Shown here piece after piece: positions 9,382 through 18,882 of a stretch of 64,000 nt of DNA. Each line of letters opens with the position of its first letter. Positions within the stretch are counted from its first letter, which is position 1. Origin of the DNA: G958295645 sp965242735 (GTDB lineage Bacteria > Gemmatimonadota > Gemmatimonadetes > Longimicrobiales > Gaopeijiaceae); contig OZ251497.1 in assembly GCA_965242735.1 (NCBI GenBank), forward strand, positions 2,728,001 through 2,792,000, given 5' to 3'. The position numbers were made by a program, and so were the translations under genes. The notes below the pieces were generated by a model. That model had not been told where the DNA came from, made no database searches, and saw only the letters and a list, made by a program, of their open reading frames with translations.

Positions 9382-10098
9382 TCACCGTGCAGGGGAGCCG
9401 GGCGGCGACGGACTGCGCGCGACGCCGCCGATCTCCACCACGTAGGGAAACCAGGCGGCGACGGGCTGCCCGTCGCGCGTGCCCGGATGGAACATCCATC
9501 CCGCGGCCTCGCGGACGACCTGGCGGTTGAATCCGCGGTCCTTGGTCGGCGGGTTCAGCCGCGTGGAATCGGCGACGACGGCCCCCTGTTCGTCCACGAA
9601 CACCCAGACTTCGAAGCGCGAGCCCCGCAGGTCGTCGTGGGCGGGCGGGACGATCATCATCTGGGGCCTTGGCGGCAGGACGCGCAGCAGGCCGGTCTCG
9701 GCGTCTCCTCCGTCGCCCTCGCCGTCGCCGTCGTCCAGCCCCGGCGGTCCCAGAGGGCCGGGATCGCCCAAAAGCGCCGCCAGGTCGAAGACCGGCTCGA
9801 TGTCGATCTCGGCGGGCTCGATGTCGATGTCCACGGGCAAGGGAATCTGGGGAACCACGACGGGCCGCGAAGGCGGCGCCGCGATGCTGACGGCCTGCAT
9901 GCCGCCCCGGGCGGCGCGGTCGTCGTTGGCGTCGGGCCCGGCGGCCGCACGCACGGACTCCGGCACGGGGCGCGCCTCCCGGGCGAACAGGAACAGCAGG
10001 TGGAGCAAGAGCGACGCGGCCATGGCGCCCCGCCACGTCCGGCGCTCGTGTCGCCGCCGTCGTCGGATTCCTTCGCCGGTCGCTTGCTCGGATTTCAT
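9382..10098 (-). CDS. TonB-like periplasmic energy-transducing protein
   Basis: The 238-residue product has a basic N-terminus, one membrane anchor (MAASLLLHLLFLF, about residues 26-38), a Pro/Asp/Glu-rich periplasmic linker, and a C-terminal domain of TonB type (RFEVWVFVDEQGAVV...VREAAGWMFHPGTRDGQPV). It would couple the proton gradient to outer-membrane receptors such as the TonB-dependent receptor at 20.8-23.2 kb. No exbB or exbD gene is nearby. The ATG at 10098 was chosen because it directly precedes the basic and anchor region; an upstream ATG in the same frame would add about 11 residues. It lies 57 nt before the porX-like gene on the same strand. Confidence 0.75.
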   Translation of the reverse strand: MKSEQATGEGIRRRRRHERRTWRGAMAASLLLHLLFLFAREARPVPESVRAAAGPDANDDRAARGGMQAVSIAAPPSRPVVVPQIPLPVDIDIEPAEIDIEPVFDLAALLGDPGPLGPPGLDDGDGEGDGGDAETGLLRVLPPRPQMMIVPPAHDDLRGSRFEVWVFVDEQGAVVADSTRLNPPTKDRGFNRQVVREAAGWMFHPGTRDGQPVAAWFPYVVEIGGVARSPSPPGSPAR

Positions 10099-10275
10099 GG
10101 CGCCGCCTTGCCTCGTCGTCTTCAATATTACCATAGAGGCGTCTTCGATGTTTCGGCGCGTCCGCATCCGGTCGGCCGGAGAGGCGCGTCCAGCCCCGGC
10201 GCGGCGGGCTGGCCGCGGAGCTTCCGGGCGTGGCCCCTGCCCTGCTTCTCGCCCGCGTCTTCAAGGAGGATTGCA

Positions 10276-11067
10276 GTGGACCTCGGACTTGGCGGGAGGG
10301 CCGCCGTGGTGGCCGGCGCTTCGACCGGACTCGGCAAGGCGGTGGCCGAACGCTTGGCGCGCGAGGGCGCGGACTTGGTGATCAACGCGCGAAGCGCCGC
10401 GACGCTGGAGGCGACCGCCGCCCAGATCGCGCGCGACACGGGCCGCAAGGTGGTGCCCGCCGCCGGCGACGTGACCGACGAGCAGTTCTGCGCCGAGCTG
10501 GTCAAGACGGCCGTCGGCGCGTTCGGCCGCTTGGACGTCTTGGTGGCCAACGCGGGCGGTCCGCCGCCCGGGGGCGCGGACGCGTTCGGGCCCGACGCCT
10601 ACCGCAAGGCGCTCGACCTCAACCTCATGTCCACGGTTCAGCTGGCGCTGGCCGCGGTCCCGGAGATGCGCAAGAACCGTTGGGGCCGCGTGATCGCCAT
10701 CACGTCGGTCTCGGTCAAGCAGCCGATCGAAGGCCTGATTCTGTCCAACACGGCCCGGCCGGGCGTGATCGGCTTCGTCAAGAGCCTTTCGCGGGACTTG
10801 GCGCGCGACGGCATCCTCTGCAACGCCGTGGCGCCGGGCTTCATTCAGACGGACCGCCTGCGCGAGCTCTTCGACGCGCGCGCCGAGAAGCAGGGGACGG
10901 ACTGGAAGTCGGTGCGCGAGCAGGTGGCGGCGGGCGTTCCCGTCGGCCGGTTGGGGCAGCCGGCGGAGCTGGCGGCGGTGGTGGCCTTTCTCGCTTCGGA
11001 AGCGGCGTCCTACGTCACGGGGCACACGATTCAAGTCGACGGCGGGCTGGTTCAAGGGCTTCTGTGA
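10276..11067 (+). CDS. SDR-family oxidoreductase (atypical active site)
   Basis: This 263-residue Rossmann protein has the cofactor motif AGASTGLGKA, an NAGG motif, the DLNLMS segment and the PGFIQTD and IQVDGG features of classical short-chain dehydrogenases, closest to 3-oxoacyl-ACP-reductase-like members. Where YxxxK normally stands it has SNTAR (in LILSNTARPG), so both the catalytic Tyr and Lys are replaced. Some SDR subfamilies share this form; the reaction is unknown. The GTG start at 10276 is supported by an AAGGAGG site at 10263-10269. Its stop overlaps the GTG start of the heme O synthase gene, so it leads a coupled operon. Confidence 0.85.
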   Translation: MDLGLGGRAAVVAGASTGLGKAVAERLAREGADLVINARSAATLEATAAQIARDTGRKVVPAAGDVTDEQFCAELVKTAVGAFGRLDVLVANAGGPPPGGADAFGPDAYRKALDLNLMSTVQLALAAVPEMRKNRWGRVIAITSVSVKQPIEGLILSNTARPGVIGFVKSLSRDLARDGILCNAVAPGFIQTDRLRELFDARAEKQGTDWKSVREQVAAGVPVGRLGQPAELAAVVAFLASEAASYVTGHTIQVDGGLVQGLL

Positions 11068-11948
11068 GCCTTGAGGAGCGCGTTCGGCGGCAGGCTTGGA
11101 GCGGCGGGCCGGGCGCGTACCTGGAGCTGGCCAAGCCCGGCATCACCGTCTACGTGGCGGTCACCGCGGCCGCCGGCCACGTGGTGGCGGCGGGGGCCGT
11201 GCAGTGGCTGGCCCTCGCGCACGTCGTCCTGGGCACGGCGCTGAGCACGGGGGGCGCGCTGGCACTGAACCAGTACCTGGAGCGCGGGCCGGACGCCTTG
11301 ATGCTGCGGACGCGAGACCGGCCGGTGCCGTCGGGCCGAGTCTCGCCGAGACGCGCGCGGCTGTTCGGCGTCGTGCTGCTGGCCTGCGGCGCGGGGCACC
11401 TGGCGTTCTGGCTGGGCTGGGCGCCCGCGCTGGTCGCCCTCGCGGCCGCGGGCCTGTACGACGGCGTCTACACGCGGATGAAGCTGCAGTCGCCCTTGGC
11501 CACGCCCGTGGGCGCGGTGCCCGGCGCGCTGCCCGCGCTCATCGGATGGACGGCGGCGGCGGGCGGGGTGGACGCGCGCGGCATGGCGCTGTTCGGCATC
11601 CTCTTCTTCTGGCAGCTGATTCACGTCCTGGCCCTGGGGTGGACCCTTCGCGAGGACTACGAGCGCGCCGGATTTCAGCTGATCCCCTCGGTGTCGCCCC
11701 GGCTGCTCGCGGTGTTCCTGCTGGGATACGCCGCCGCGCTCCTGGCCGTCAGCACGGTTCCGGCCGTTCTCGGAATGACCGGCGGCCCCTACCTGCCGGG
11801 GACGCTGGCCTTGGGAGCGGCGATGATGGCCGCGAGCGCCGCGTTTCTGGTCAAGCCCACCCGGCAGCGCTGCCGGCGCGTCTTCGTGGGATCGCTGCTG
11901 TACCACCCCTTGCTGCTGGGCCTGATGGCCTTCGGCGCGCTTCGATGA
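11064..11948 (+). CDS. ctaB: Protoheme IX farnesyltransferase (heme O synthase)
   Basis: This 294-residue UbiA-superfamily prenyltransferase adds a farnesyl group to heme B to make heme O for respiratory oxidases. It shows the first Asp-rich motif (LNQYLERGPDALMLRTRDRP) and the second conserved region (YDGVYTRMKLQ...GAVPGALPALIGW) of CtaB, with about eight or nine hydrophobic membrane segments. The GTG start at 11064 overlaps the SDR stop as GTGA and its own stop overlaps the next gene as ATGA. Cytochrome oxidase genes, its usual neighbours, are absent. Confidence 0.9.
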   Translation: MSLEERVRRQAWSGGPGAYLELAKPGITVYVAVTAAAGHVVAAGAVQWLALAHVVLGTALSTGGALALNQYLERGPDALMLRTRDRPVPSGRVSPRRARLFGVVLLACGAGHLAFWLGWAPALVALAAAGLYDGVYTRMKLQSPLATPVGAVPGALPALIGWTAAAGGVDARGMALFGILFFWQLIHVLALGWTLREDYERAGFQLIPSVSPRLLAVFLLGYAAALLAVSTVPAVLGMTGGPYLPGTLALGAAMMAASAAFLVKPTRQRCRRVFVGSLLYHPLLLGLMAFGALR

Positions 11949-13183
11949 CCGGCTCGCTCGGCCGAGTCCAAGGCGCGGCCTGCCTGCTGCTGGCCGGTGG
12001 ACTGGCCGTTGCCGGAGGCGCGGCTTCGTCCGCTCGCGCCCAGGAGGCCGGCGCCGATGCGGTTCGCCCTCGGGCGCGCGACCTGGGCGTCCGGCCCGGC
12101 GTCTTCGAGCCCGGCCGCTTCAACGCGATCACGGACGTGGCGGGCGTGCGGGTCGGGCACGCGACGGTGGCGGAGGGCGACAGCGTGCGCACCGGCGTCA
12201 CCGCCGTTCTGCCGCACGGGGGCAACCTGTACTTCGAGCGCGTGCCGGCGGCCGTTCACGTCGGCAACGGCTTCGGCAAGCTGGTGGGCGCGACCCAGGT
12301 GGCCGAGCTGGGCGAGCTGGAGACGCCGATTCTGCTGACGTGCACCCTGTGCGTGTGGAAGGCCGCCGACGCCATGGTCGCATGGGCGCTGGCGCAGGAC
12401 GGGATGGAGGGCGTGCGCTCCATCAATCCCGTGGTGGGCGAGACGAACGACGGCGGGCTCAACGCCGTTCGCGACCGTCCGATCCGGCCGGAGCACGTCA
12501 GGACAGCGCTGGAGGGCGCGGCGGACGGGGCAGTGGCCGAGGGGTCGGTCGGGGCGGGAACCGGCACGGCCGCGTTCGGCTGGAAGGGCGGGATCGGCAC
12601 CAGCTCGCGCGTGCTTCCGGAGGCGTTGGGCGGCTATGCGGTCGGCGTGCTGGTCCAGTCCAACTTCGGGGGAATTCTGCGCATCGGGGGCGCGCCGGTG
12701 GGCCGGGCGCTGGGCCGGTACTCCTTCATGCGGCAGGTGGCGGAGGGCGCGGGACGGCCGTCGCCGGGCGGAGGGCGCGCCGAGGAACGCGACGGCGAGT
12801 CGCAGGGGTCCGTCATGATCGTGGTCGCGACCGACGCGCCGCTTTCCGCCCGCAACCTGGAGCGCGTGGCCCGCCGGGCCGTCATGGGACTCTCGCGCAC
12901 CGGCTCGTTCGCCAGCAACGGATCGGGCGACTACGTCATTGCGTTCTCGACGGCCGCCTCGGTGCGCCGTTCGAGAGGCGCCGACCCCGTCGCGTCGGTC
13001 GAGGACTTGGCCAACGCCGCGACGTCGGGGCTGTTCCAGGCCACCGTGGAAGCCACCGAAGAGGCCATCTACAACTCGCTGTTCAAGGCAACGACCGTCA
13101 GCAGCCGGCACGGCACCCGAGAAGCGTTGCCGATCGCCGAAGTGGCCGAGGTCCTCCGCCGCCACGGCATCGTCCCGCCGTAA
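11945..13183 (+). CDS. P1 family (DmpA-like) aminopeptidase, secreted
   Basis: This 412-residue peptidase of the DmpA/L-aminopeptidase D-esterase family has a signal peptide (hydrophobic residues 9-30, ASSARAQ end). Family hallmarks are the FNAITDVAGVRVGH start, VVGETNDGGLN, and the autoprocessing and nucleophile site QGS-VMIVVATDAPLS, with Ser289 predicted to become the new N-terminal nucleophile after self-cleavage. It probably cleaves N-terminal residues from peptides or amino-acid amides in the periplasm. It ends an operon with the SDR and ctaB by ATGA overlap. Together with the D-aminoacylase and gamma-glutamyltransferase lipoproteins just beyond, it suggests a peptide-scavenging neighbourhood. 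Confidence 0.9.
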   Translation: MTGSLGRVQGAACLLLAGGLAVAGGAASSARAQEAGADAVRPRARDLGVRPGVFEPGRFNAITDVAGVRVGHATVAEGDSVRTGVTAVLPHGGNLYFERVPAAVHVGNGFGKLVGATQVAELGELETPILLTCTLCVWKAADAMVAWALAQDGMEGVRSINPVVGETNDGGLNAVRDRPIRPEHVRTALEGAADGAVAEGSVGAGTGTAAFGWKGGIGTSSRVLPEALGGYAVGVLVQSNFGGILRIGGAPVGRALGRYSFMRQVAEGAGRPSPGGGRAEERDGESQGSVMIVVATDAPLSARNLERVARRAVMGLSRTGSFASNGSGDYVIAFSTAASVRRSRGADPVASVEDLANAATSGLFQATVEATEEAIYNSLFKATTVSSRHGTREALPIAEVAEVLRRHGIVPP

Positions 13184-13360
13184 CGGCGCGGCCGTTCGCC
13201 GACCAACCGACGCCCCTCGCGACGCACCGTCCCGTCGTAGGCGGCGCGGGCCGGGCATTGCGCCGTCCGGGCGGCGGCGGTGGCCAAGCGGACCGGCCAC
13301 CGACGGATCGTCCCGCCGTGAGCGGCCCAGGCCGGCCTTGCGAGCCGGAGGCCCGAACGC

Positions 13361-14950
13361 CTACGGGTTGGGCCGGACGCCCGCGCCTCGCAACAGCACG
13401 GTTCCGGGGCGAGCGCCCGTGAAGGACGAATTCAGAATGGCGGCCTCGCCGGCGACGAACAGGTGCACCACGCCCGACGACAGCTGGTGGGGGTCGGCGA
13501 ACGTGGCGTGGTCCGTGAAGTACTCGGAGAAGACCACGATGTCGGCCGCCAGTCCCACCGCGATTCGGCCGCGGCCGGTCATCCCCAACACGTCGGCGGG
13601 CAGGCCCGTCATGCTGCGCACGGCCGCTTCGAGCGGCATGACCCGGTCGGCGAACACGTACTTGCCGATCTTGCGCGCGAACGCCCCGTAGGCCCGGGGG
13701 TGAGGCACGCCCTCCCCGAACACCGGCAGCGAGCCGTCGGAGGAAGTCATCGTCCAGTCCTGCGTCATGAACCGGGCGACGTCTTCCTCGTGCATGTTGA
13801 AGGAGACGATGGAAGCTCCGCCCGCGAGCACGAGATCGAGCGCCGCGTCGACGGGATGGCGGCCGCGCTCCGCCGCAATGTCCGAGAGGCGGCGGCCTTC
13901 GATGGACGGGTCCGGGGCGAAGCTGCGGAACTGGATGCGGTCCGCCCCGCCCCGGCGCGCCAAGTTCTCCACCATGGCGTCGCGGATGCGCGCGCGGGTC
14001 TCCGGATCGGCCAAACGCTCCTCCAAGGCGTCCGAGCCGCCCGCCTGCGACCAGCGCGGCAGCAAGGCGGCGGAGAGACCCGTCGCCGACGCGAGATAGG
14101 GGTACTGGTCGGCGTAGACGGGAAGTCCGGCGGCCCTCGCCGCTTCGATGCGCGCCACGACGGCGGCCGAGGCGCCCCACACGGGCGGGCCGAGTGCCTT
14201 GACGTGCGTCACCACCGCCGTGATCCCGGTTTGGCGGCTGAGGTCCACGACCTCCTCCACCGCCGCCTCCAGGCCGATCGTGTAGTCCGACTCGTCGCGG
14301 ATGTGGCTGGAATAGACGCCCCCGTGCTCGGCCGCCACGCGCGCCAGTTCGATCAGCTCGGCGTTGTCCGCGTAGCTGCCGGGCGCGTAGAACGGGCCGG
14401 ACGAGAGCCCCCAGGCGCCTTCTTCCATGCCTTGGCGCACCAGCTCCCGCATTCGCTCCAGTTCGTCCGCGGACGGGGCGCGGTCCTCCATGCCCATCAC
14501 CGCTCGCCGCACGGAGCCGTGAGGGACCATGAGCCCCACGTTCACGCCCAGGCCGTCCGCTTCCAGGGCCCGGCGCTGCTCGGCCAAGTCGACGGGACCC
14601 CCGCCGTCGGGGTTCGCCAGGATCGTGGCGATGCCCTGGGCCAGGAGCGCTTCGGCGTGGCTGCGCTCGGGCGTCGCCAGCGCCGGCCCCGCGTGGGAGT
14701 GGGAGTCGATGAATCCAGGCGCCACGTAGAGGCCGGCCACGTCCAGATCGCGGTTCGCCTGCACTGGCCCCAGGTCGCCCACGGCCGCAATGCGCCCGTC
14801 GCGGACGGCCACGTCCGCCACCCGCGCAGGAGAACCGTCGCCGTCGAGGACCTGGCCGCCCCTCAGCACGACGTCGTAGGGCGGTTCCGCCGTCTCGCAA
14901 CCCGTCAGCGCCAGCGCCAGCGCCGCGACCAAGCCCGCTCTCTTCCTCAC
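13361..14950 (-). CDS. N-acyl-D-amino-acid deacylase family lipoprotein
   Basis: This 529-residue amidohydrolase of the D-aminoacylase subgroup starts with a lipoprotein signal (lipobox LTGC, Cys18). Metal-binding motifs are visible as GFIDSHSHAG, SSHIRDE, THVKALG and the late Asp in TSSDGS. It should hydrolyse N-acyl-D-amino acids or related amides outside the cytoplasm. The GTG start at 14950 overlaps the stop of the gamma-glutamyltransferase gene (GTGA), giving a coupled two-gene operon of extracytoplasmic amide hydrolases. Roughly 180 bp of convergent intergenic DNA separates it from the P1 peptidase. Confidence 0.88.
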   Translation of the reverse strand: MRKRAGLVAALALALTGCETAEPPYDVVLRGGQVLDGDGSPARVADVAVRDGRIAAVGDLGPVQANRDLDVAGLYVAPGFIDSHSHAGPALATPERSHAEALLAQGIATILANPDGGGPVDLAEQRRALEADGLGVNVGLMVPHGSVRRAVMGMEDRAPSADELERMRELVRQGMEEGAWGLSSGPFYAPGSYADNAELIELARVAAEHGGVYSSHIRDESDYTIGLEAAVEEVVDLSRQTGITAVVTHVKALGPPVWGASAAVVARIEAARAAGLPVYADQYPYLASATGLSAALLPRWSQAGGSDALEERLADPETRARIRDAMVENLARRGGADRIQFRSFAPDPSIEGRRLSDIAAERGRHPVDAALDLVLAGGASIVSFNMHEEDVARFMTQDWTMTSSDGSLPVFGEGVPHPRAYGAFARKIGKYVFADRVMPLEAAVRSMTGLPADVLGMTGRGRIAVGLAADIVVFSEYFTDHATFADPHQLSSGVVHLFVAGEAAILNSSFTGARPGTVLLRGAGVRPNP

Positions 14951-16764
14951 CTGTTGTCCGGCACGATGGCCGCCCCTTCCCAGTCCGGATCGGCGACCCC
15001 GGTCATCTCGCCCGTGGCGGGATCGATTTGGATGCCGTGGACGCGACCGAACGCGCCTGCGCGGGGAACCGCCTGCACCTCCAGTCCCCACGACTCGACC
15101 GTCTCCACGTCGGCCTCGCTCCAGCCGATCACCGGCGACGTCTCCATCGCGAGGCCGCCCGAGACCGGGTGCACGCGAGCGGCCGCCAACGCTTCCGCCA
15201 GCGTCATGCCGTGGTCGACCACGCGAAGGACGGCCTGCGCCACCGCAGAGACGATGCGACTGCCGCCCGCCGCGCCGAGCACCAGGACGGGCTCCCCGTC
15301 TCGCAAGACCATGAGCGGCGAGATGCTCGAGCTGGCCCGCTCGCCCGGCTCCATCCGGCCCAGGTAGCCTCCGAGCGTGGCGGCGTACAAGAAGCCGAGG
15401 CCCGGCGTCGCGACCTTCGAGCCGAGGTTGGGTCCGATGGTCTGCGTCAGCGACACGTACATGCCGGCCGAGTCGCCGGCCGACAGATGCGTCGTGTGCG
15501 CGTTGGCCGAGGCCCAAGCGAGCGGGAGACCAGCGGGCGGCAAGGTCGCGCGGGCACGTGGCTGGGCCGCGCCGGCGCCGACGATGCCGGTCCGCGCGTC
15601 CTCGGCCACGGCGGCCGGGGTCCCGCGCACCGGCGCCCAACGCCCAGGCGGCGCCGAACTCGCCGACGCGACCGCCCGAGGCGCCGTTTCGACGCCGGGC
15701 AGATCGATGCCGGCGGCGATCTCGGCAGCCCAGGCCTTGCGGGTCGCCTCGCCGGCGCCGTCCTCGCGCGCCTCGGCAAACACTCGGCCCACCGCGGTCG
15801 CCACCAGAGCCGCCCACTCGGGCTCCTCCAAGGCGGCCATGTCGAAGCGCTCGAGCACATGCAGGACGCCGATTGTGATCGCGCCGGAGGCCGGCATGCC
15901 GGTCCCGACGAGTTCGTGGCCGCGGTAGCTCCCGCGCACGATCCGAGACGCTTCGGCGCGATAGTCCGCCAGGGCGCCGGTCGTCACGGCGCCGCCGGCG
16001 CCGGTCACGTCGCTCGCGATGGCCTGCGCGATCTCGCCCTCGTAGAAGGCCTCGGCGCCGCCCGCCGCGACGGCCCGCAACGTCGCCGCCAAGTCCGGCT
16101 GCACGAAGAGGCTCCCCGGCGGATGAGCTTGGCCGGCCGAGTCGAGGAAGTGGGCGCGCGATCCTGGGAATTCGTTCAGTTGCGCGGCGCCCGCCGCGTG
16201 GCGCGCGGCTTCGCCCGGCAGGAGACGGAAGCCGTGTTCCGCCAAGTAGATCGCCGGCGCCATGACCTCGGCCAGCGACATCGTGCCGTGCTCTTCAAGC
16301 AACCGAACCAGTCCCGCGACGGCGCCGGGGACTCCGACCGTGGCGTACCCGTAGGAGGCTTGGGGCGCCGTCTCCGGATCGTAGTCGGCAGGCGCCTGGG
16401 TCGTCGCGTCGATGCCCGCGAATTCGCCGTTCGGCGCGCGGACGAGGATCTGCGTGCGGCCTCCGATGCTGTTCATCGACGGTTCCACCACCGAAACCGC
16501 GAAGGCCGCCGCCACCGCCGCGTCCGCCGCGTTGCCGCCCGCCCGGAGCATCCGCGCGCCCGCCTCGGCCGCCAGCGGCTGCGCCGCCGACACGACGCCC
16601 TGGACCGACGCCGCCACTTGCGGCGCGCCCGCCATTTCTTGCGGCATCGGGGCCGCGCATGCCACCGCCAGCGTTGCCAGCGTCCATGCCAAGGCCAGCG
16701 CCGCCCAAACGCTGCTGGGTTGCCTGCTGCGGCACAGGAGAAGGAAGGGACGACATCGAGCCAT
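14947..16764 (-). CDS. ggt: Gamma-glutamyltransferase lipoprotein
   Basis: This protein of about 605 residues belongs to the gamma-glutamyltranspeptidase Ntn-hydrolase family. It shows the N-terminal AAEAGARMLRAGGNAADAAVA block, IGGRTQ, and the self-processing site HTTHLSAGD, whose Thr becomes the nucleophile of the small subunit, plus AAGGSRIVSAVAQ near the C-terminus. It cleaves gamma-glutamyl bonds such as those of glutathione. The chosen ATG (16764) gives a signal sequence ending in LAVAC, so lipid anchoring is likely. A longer frame upstream adds a low-complexity Arg-rich stretch and looks untranslated. Its stop overlaps the deacylase start. Confidence 0.9.
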   Translation of the reverse strand: MARCRPFLLLCRSRQPSSVWAALALAWTLATLAVACAAPMPQEMAGAPQVAASVQGVVSAAQPLAAEAGARMLRAGGNAADAAVAAAFAVSVVEPSMNSIGGRTQILVRAPNGEFAGIDATTQAPADYDPETAPQASYGYATVGVPGAVAGLVRLLEEHGTMSLAEVMAPAIYLAEHGFRLLPGEAARHAAGAAQLNEFPGSRAHFLDSAGQAHPPGSLFVQPDLAATLRAVAAGGAEAFYEGEIAQAIASDVTGAGGAVTTGALADYRAEASRIVRGSYRGHELVGTGMPASGAITIGVLHVLERFDMAALEEPEWAALVATAVGRVFAEAREDGAGEATRKAWAAEIAAGIDLPGVETAPRAVASASSAPPGRWAPVRGTPAAVAEDARTGIVGAGAAQPRARATLPPAGLPLAWASANAHTTHLSAGDSAGMYVSLTQTIGPNLGSKVATPGLGFLYAATLGGYLGRMEPGERASSSISPLMVLRDGEPVLVLGAAGGSRIVSAVAQAVLRVVDHGMTLAEALAAARVHPVSGGLAMETSPVIGWSEADVETVESWGLEVQAVPRAGAFGRVHGIQIDPATGEMTGVADPDWEGAAIVPDNR

Positions 16765-16834
16765 GGTCCGCAGAGTAGCGAATTTGCGAGGGCTCCGGCA
16801 ACCACCGCCGCGACGGGTGCTGTTTTCTTTCGCC

Positions 16835-18709
16835 ATGCGCCGCCCGCCACCAAGTCGCGCCTCCAGCGTGCGGAAGACTCCAGGCCGCGCGAGCCGTTCC
16901 GGTCCCAACGACGACGGCCCGCCGCGCGGCGACGCCGCGGCGTTGCGCGCCCTGCTCGAGCGCATCGACGGGCGGGGGTATCCCGCCTACCGCGACATCC
17001 GGGGCGCCTGGACCCTGCCCGGATTCGTGCTGGCGGTGCGTCGCGTCCAAGGAGATCCGTTCGCGGCGCCGAGTTCCGTCGCAGTCCTCTTGGAGGCCGC
17101 CGACGCCGGGTTTCCCGCCTCCGCGACGGCGACGCAAGCCCGCCGGACAGGCCTCTCGTGCTTGCTCGCGCGCACGTTCGCCGCTCGGGCCCGGCGGCGG
17201 CACCGCCGGGCGCGGGAGGCGGGCCACGGCAGGAGCGGCGAGATCGCCATGACGGACCCAGGCCAAGTGGTGTTGCGGCAAACGGCCGTGCAGGTCGCCG
17301 CGGACGGCGGCGTGGAGGCGCGGTTCACGGTCGGCCTGCCCGCCAAGGTACGGCGGGTCCGCGGCCGAGAGGCGGCGCGGCTCCTGCTGGACGCCGTCTC
17401 GTCGCTGGTGGCTTCGTCTCTGACCGCGGGCGCGCACGACCCGGCCGACGTGGCGCTCCACGCCGAGACCAACGAGGACGCGGAATTCCTGCGGTCCCAG
17501 CTGGCCGGGCGCGAGCTGGCCGCCTTCGTGGCCAACGGCGCCGTGCTGCCCCGGCGCAGCGGCAGCGACGACCGGCCGATGGCCCGCAAGGACGCCGTTC
17601 CCTTCCGGTCGCCGCCGGAGTTCGAAGTGGAGCTGGAACGCCCGAACGGCCCCCCGGTGCGCGGCATGGGACTGCCGACCGGCGTCACGCTGCTCGCGGG
17701 AGGCGGCTATCACGGAAAGTCCACGGTGCTGGACGCCGTGGCTCGCGGCGTCTACAACCACCGGCCCGGCGACGGGCGGGAGCACGTCGTCGCCGACGCC
17801 ACGGCCACGCGGGTCCAGGCGGAAGACGGACGCGCGGTCGCCGGGGTCGACATCTCGGCCTTCATCGGCACGCTGCCCGGCGGAGCCGGCTCCCGGCGCT
17901 TCTCGACGGAAAACGCCTCGGGCTCGACCAGCCAGGCGGCCGCCGTCGTCGAAGCCCTGGAGGCCGGCGCGCGTCTCTTGCTGATCGACGAGGACACGTC
18001 GGCGACCAACTTCATGATCCGCGACCGTCGCATGCAGGCGCTGGTGGCGCGGGACGACGAGCCCATCACGCCGTTCGTGGACCGCGCGCGCAGTCTCTTC
18101 GAGGACGTCGGCGCCAGCGTGCTGATCGTGATCGGCGGCTCCGGCGACTACCTGGACGTCGCCGACCGGGTGATCGGCATGGCCGGCTACCTGCCGCGCG
18201 ACTTGACCCGCCGGGCCCGCGAGGTCGCGTGCGAGCTGCCGACGGGGCGGCTGGCGGAAGCGGCGGCGGCGCAGTGGCCGGTGCGGCATCGAGTTCCCGA
18301 TCCGCAGTCGGTCCGCCCGGAGGCGGGCCGCCGCCGCGTTGCGGTGAAGGCTTTCGGCACGGACCAGCTCGAGTTCGGACGGGAGCGCATTTCGCTCGGC
18401 GGCGTAGCCCAGATCGCGTCGGCGGCGCAACTGCGGGGCATCGGATTCGGCCTGGCCCGAGCGCGGGACTGGATGGACGGGCGCCGCACGGTGGAAGCGG
18501 CGCTGGCCGCCCTGGGCGAGTCGCTGCAGTCGGGAGGACTGGATGGGCTGGCCGGCGAGCGCCGGGGCGATCTCGCCGAACCGAGGATGCAGGAGGTGGC
18601 GGCAGCCCTCAACCGCCTGCGGACGCTGCGCGTGACCGGGCCCGCCAACGAGGCGGAGGGCAATCGGCGCGGCGGTCCAGGGCGGTCCTACTCCTTCGGC
18701 GCCAAGTAG
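16835..18709 (+). CDS. Predicted ABC-class ATPase (ABC_ATPase family)
   Basis: The 624-residue protein matches the family annotated as predicted ATPase of the ABC class: an N-terminal domain of about 300 residues, a P-loop GGGYHGKST, a conserved block IDEDTSATNFMIRD with the Walker B acids, and VIGGSGDY before the C-terminal part. The family is widespread and has no settled function. It is divergent from ggt, with 70 bp between the starts, and its end overlaps by 22 bp the end of a small gene on the other strand. Several in-frame start codons exist upstream; the ATG at 16835 is preferred because it falls outside ggt. Confidence 0.78.
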   Translation: MRRPPPSRASSVRKTPGRASRSGPNDDGPPRGDAAALRALLERIDGRGYPAYRDIRGAWTLPGFVLAVRRVQGDPFAAPSSVAVLLEAADAGFPASATATQARRTGLSCLLARTFAARARRRHRRAREAGHGRSGEIAMTDPGQVVLRQTAVQVAADGGVEARFTVGLPAKVRRVRGREAARLLLDAVSSLVASSLTAGAHDPADVALHAETNEDAEFLRSQLAGRELAAFVANGAVLPRRSGSDDRPMARKDAVPFRSPPEFEVELERPNGPPVRGMGLPTGVTLLAGGGYHGKSTVLDAVARGVYNHRPGDGREHVVADATATRVQAEDGRAVAGVDISAFIGTLPGGAGSRRFSTENASGSTSQAAAVVEALEAGARLLLIDEDTSATNFMIRDRRMQALVARDDEPITPFVDRARSLFEDVGASVLIVIGGSGDYLDVADRVIGMAGYLPRDLTRRAREVACELPTGRLAEAAAAQWPVRHRVPDPQSVRPEAGRRRVAVKAFGTDQLEFGRERISLGGVAQIASAAQLRGIGFGLARARDWMDGRRTVEAALAALGESLQSGGLDGLAGERRGDLAEPRMQEVAAALNRLRTLRVTGPANEAEGNRRGGPGRSYSFGAK

Positions 18710-18882
18710 CCGCCCTTCTCCAGGAGCCCGCGCAACGCGACTTCTCGTTGCGCCAAGGGCGTGCGCGTGATCATGCGCGCAAACTTGATCTGCGCGTCCT
18801 TGGGCACGGAGTCCAAGACCGTGATCGGCGCCCCGTAGCGGAGCAGTATGCGTTTGGCGTCGACGACGACCGAGTCTGCCAA
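18688..18882 (-). CDS. Small conserved-looking protein of unknown function (64 aa)
   Basis: A 64-residue basic, non-membrane protein is read from a TTG start at 18882, supported by an AAAGGAGA ribosome binding site at 18889-18896, six nt away. It begins LADSVVVDAKRILLRYGAP and contains a TPLAQREVALRGLLEKGGYL segment, with no Cys and no signal peptide. I do not recognise it. A longer frame continues upstream but its extra sequence is low-complexity and Arg-rich. The last 22 bp overlap the end of the ABC-class ATPase gene tail to tail. Confidence 0.55.
   Translation of the reverse strand: MADSVVVDAKRILLRYGAPITVLDSVPKDAQIKFARMITRTPLAQREVALRGLLEKGGYLAPKE

Noticed and set aside
5833..11067. Very long plus-strand frame running into the SDR gene
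   Set aside because: Only its last 263 codons, from the GTG at 10276 with a strong ribosome binding site, have protein-like sequence; the rest is antisense to the exporter, PorX-like and TonB-like genes.
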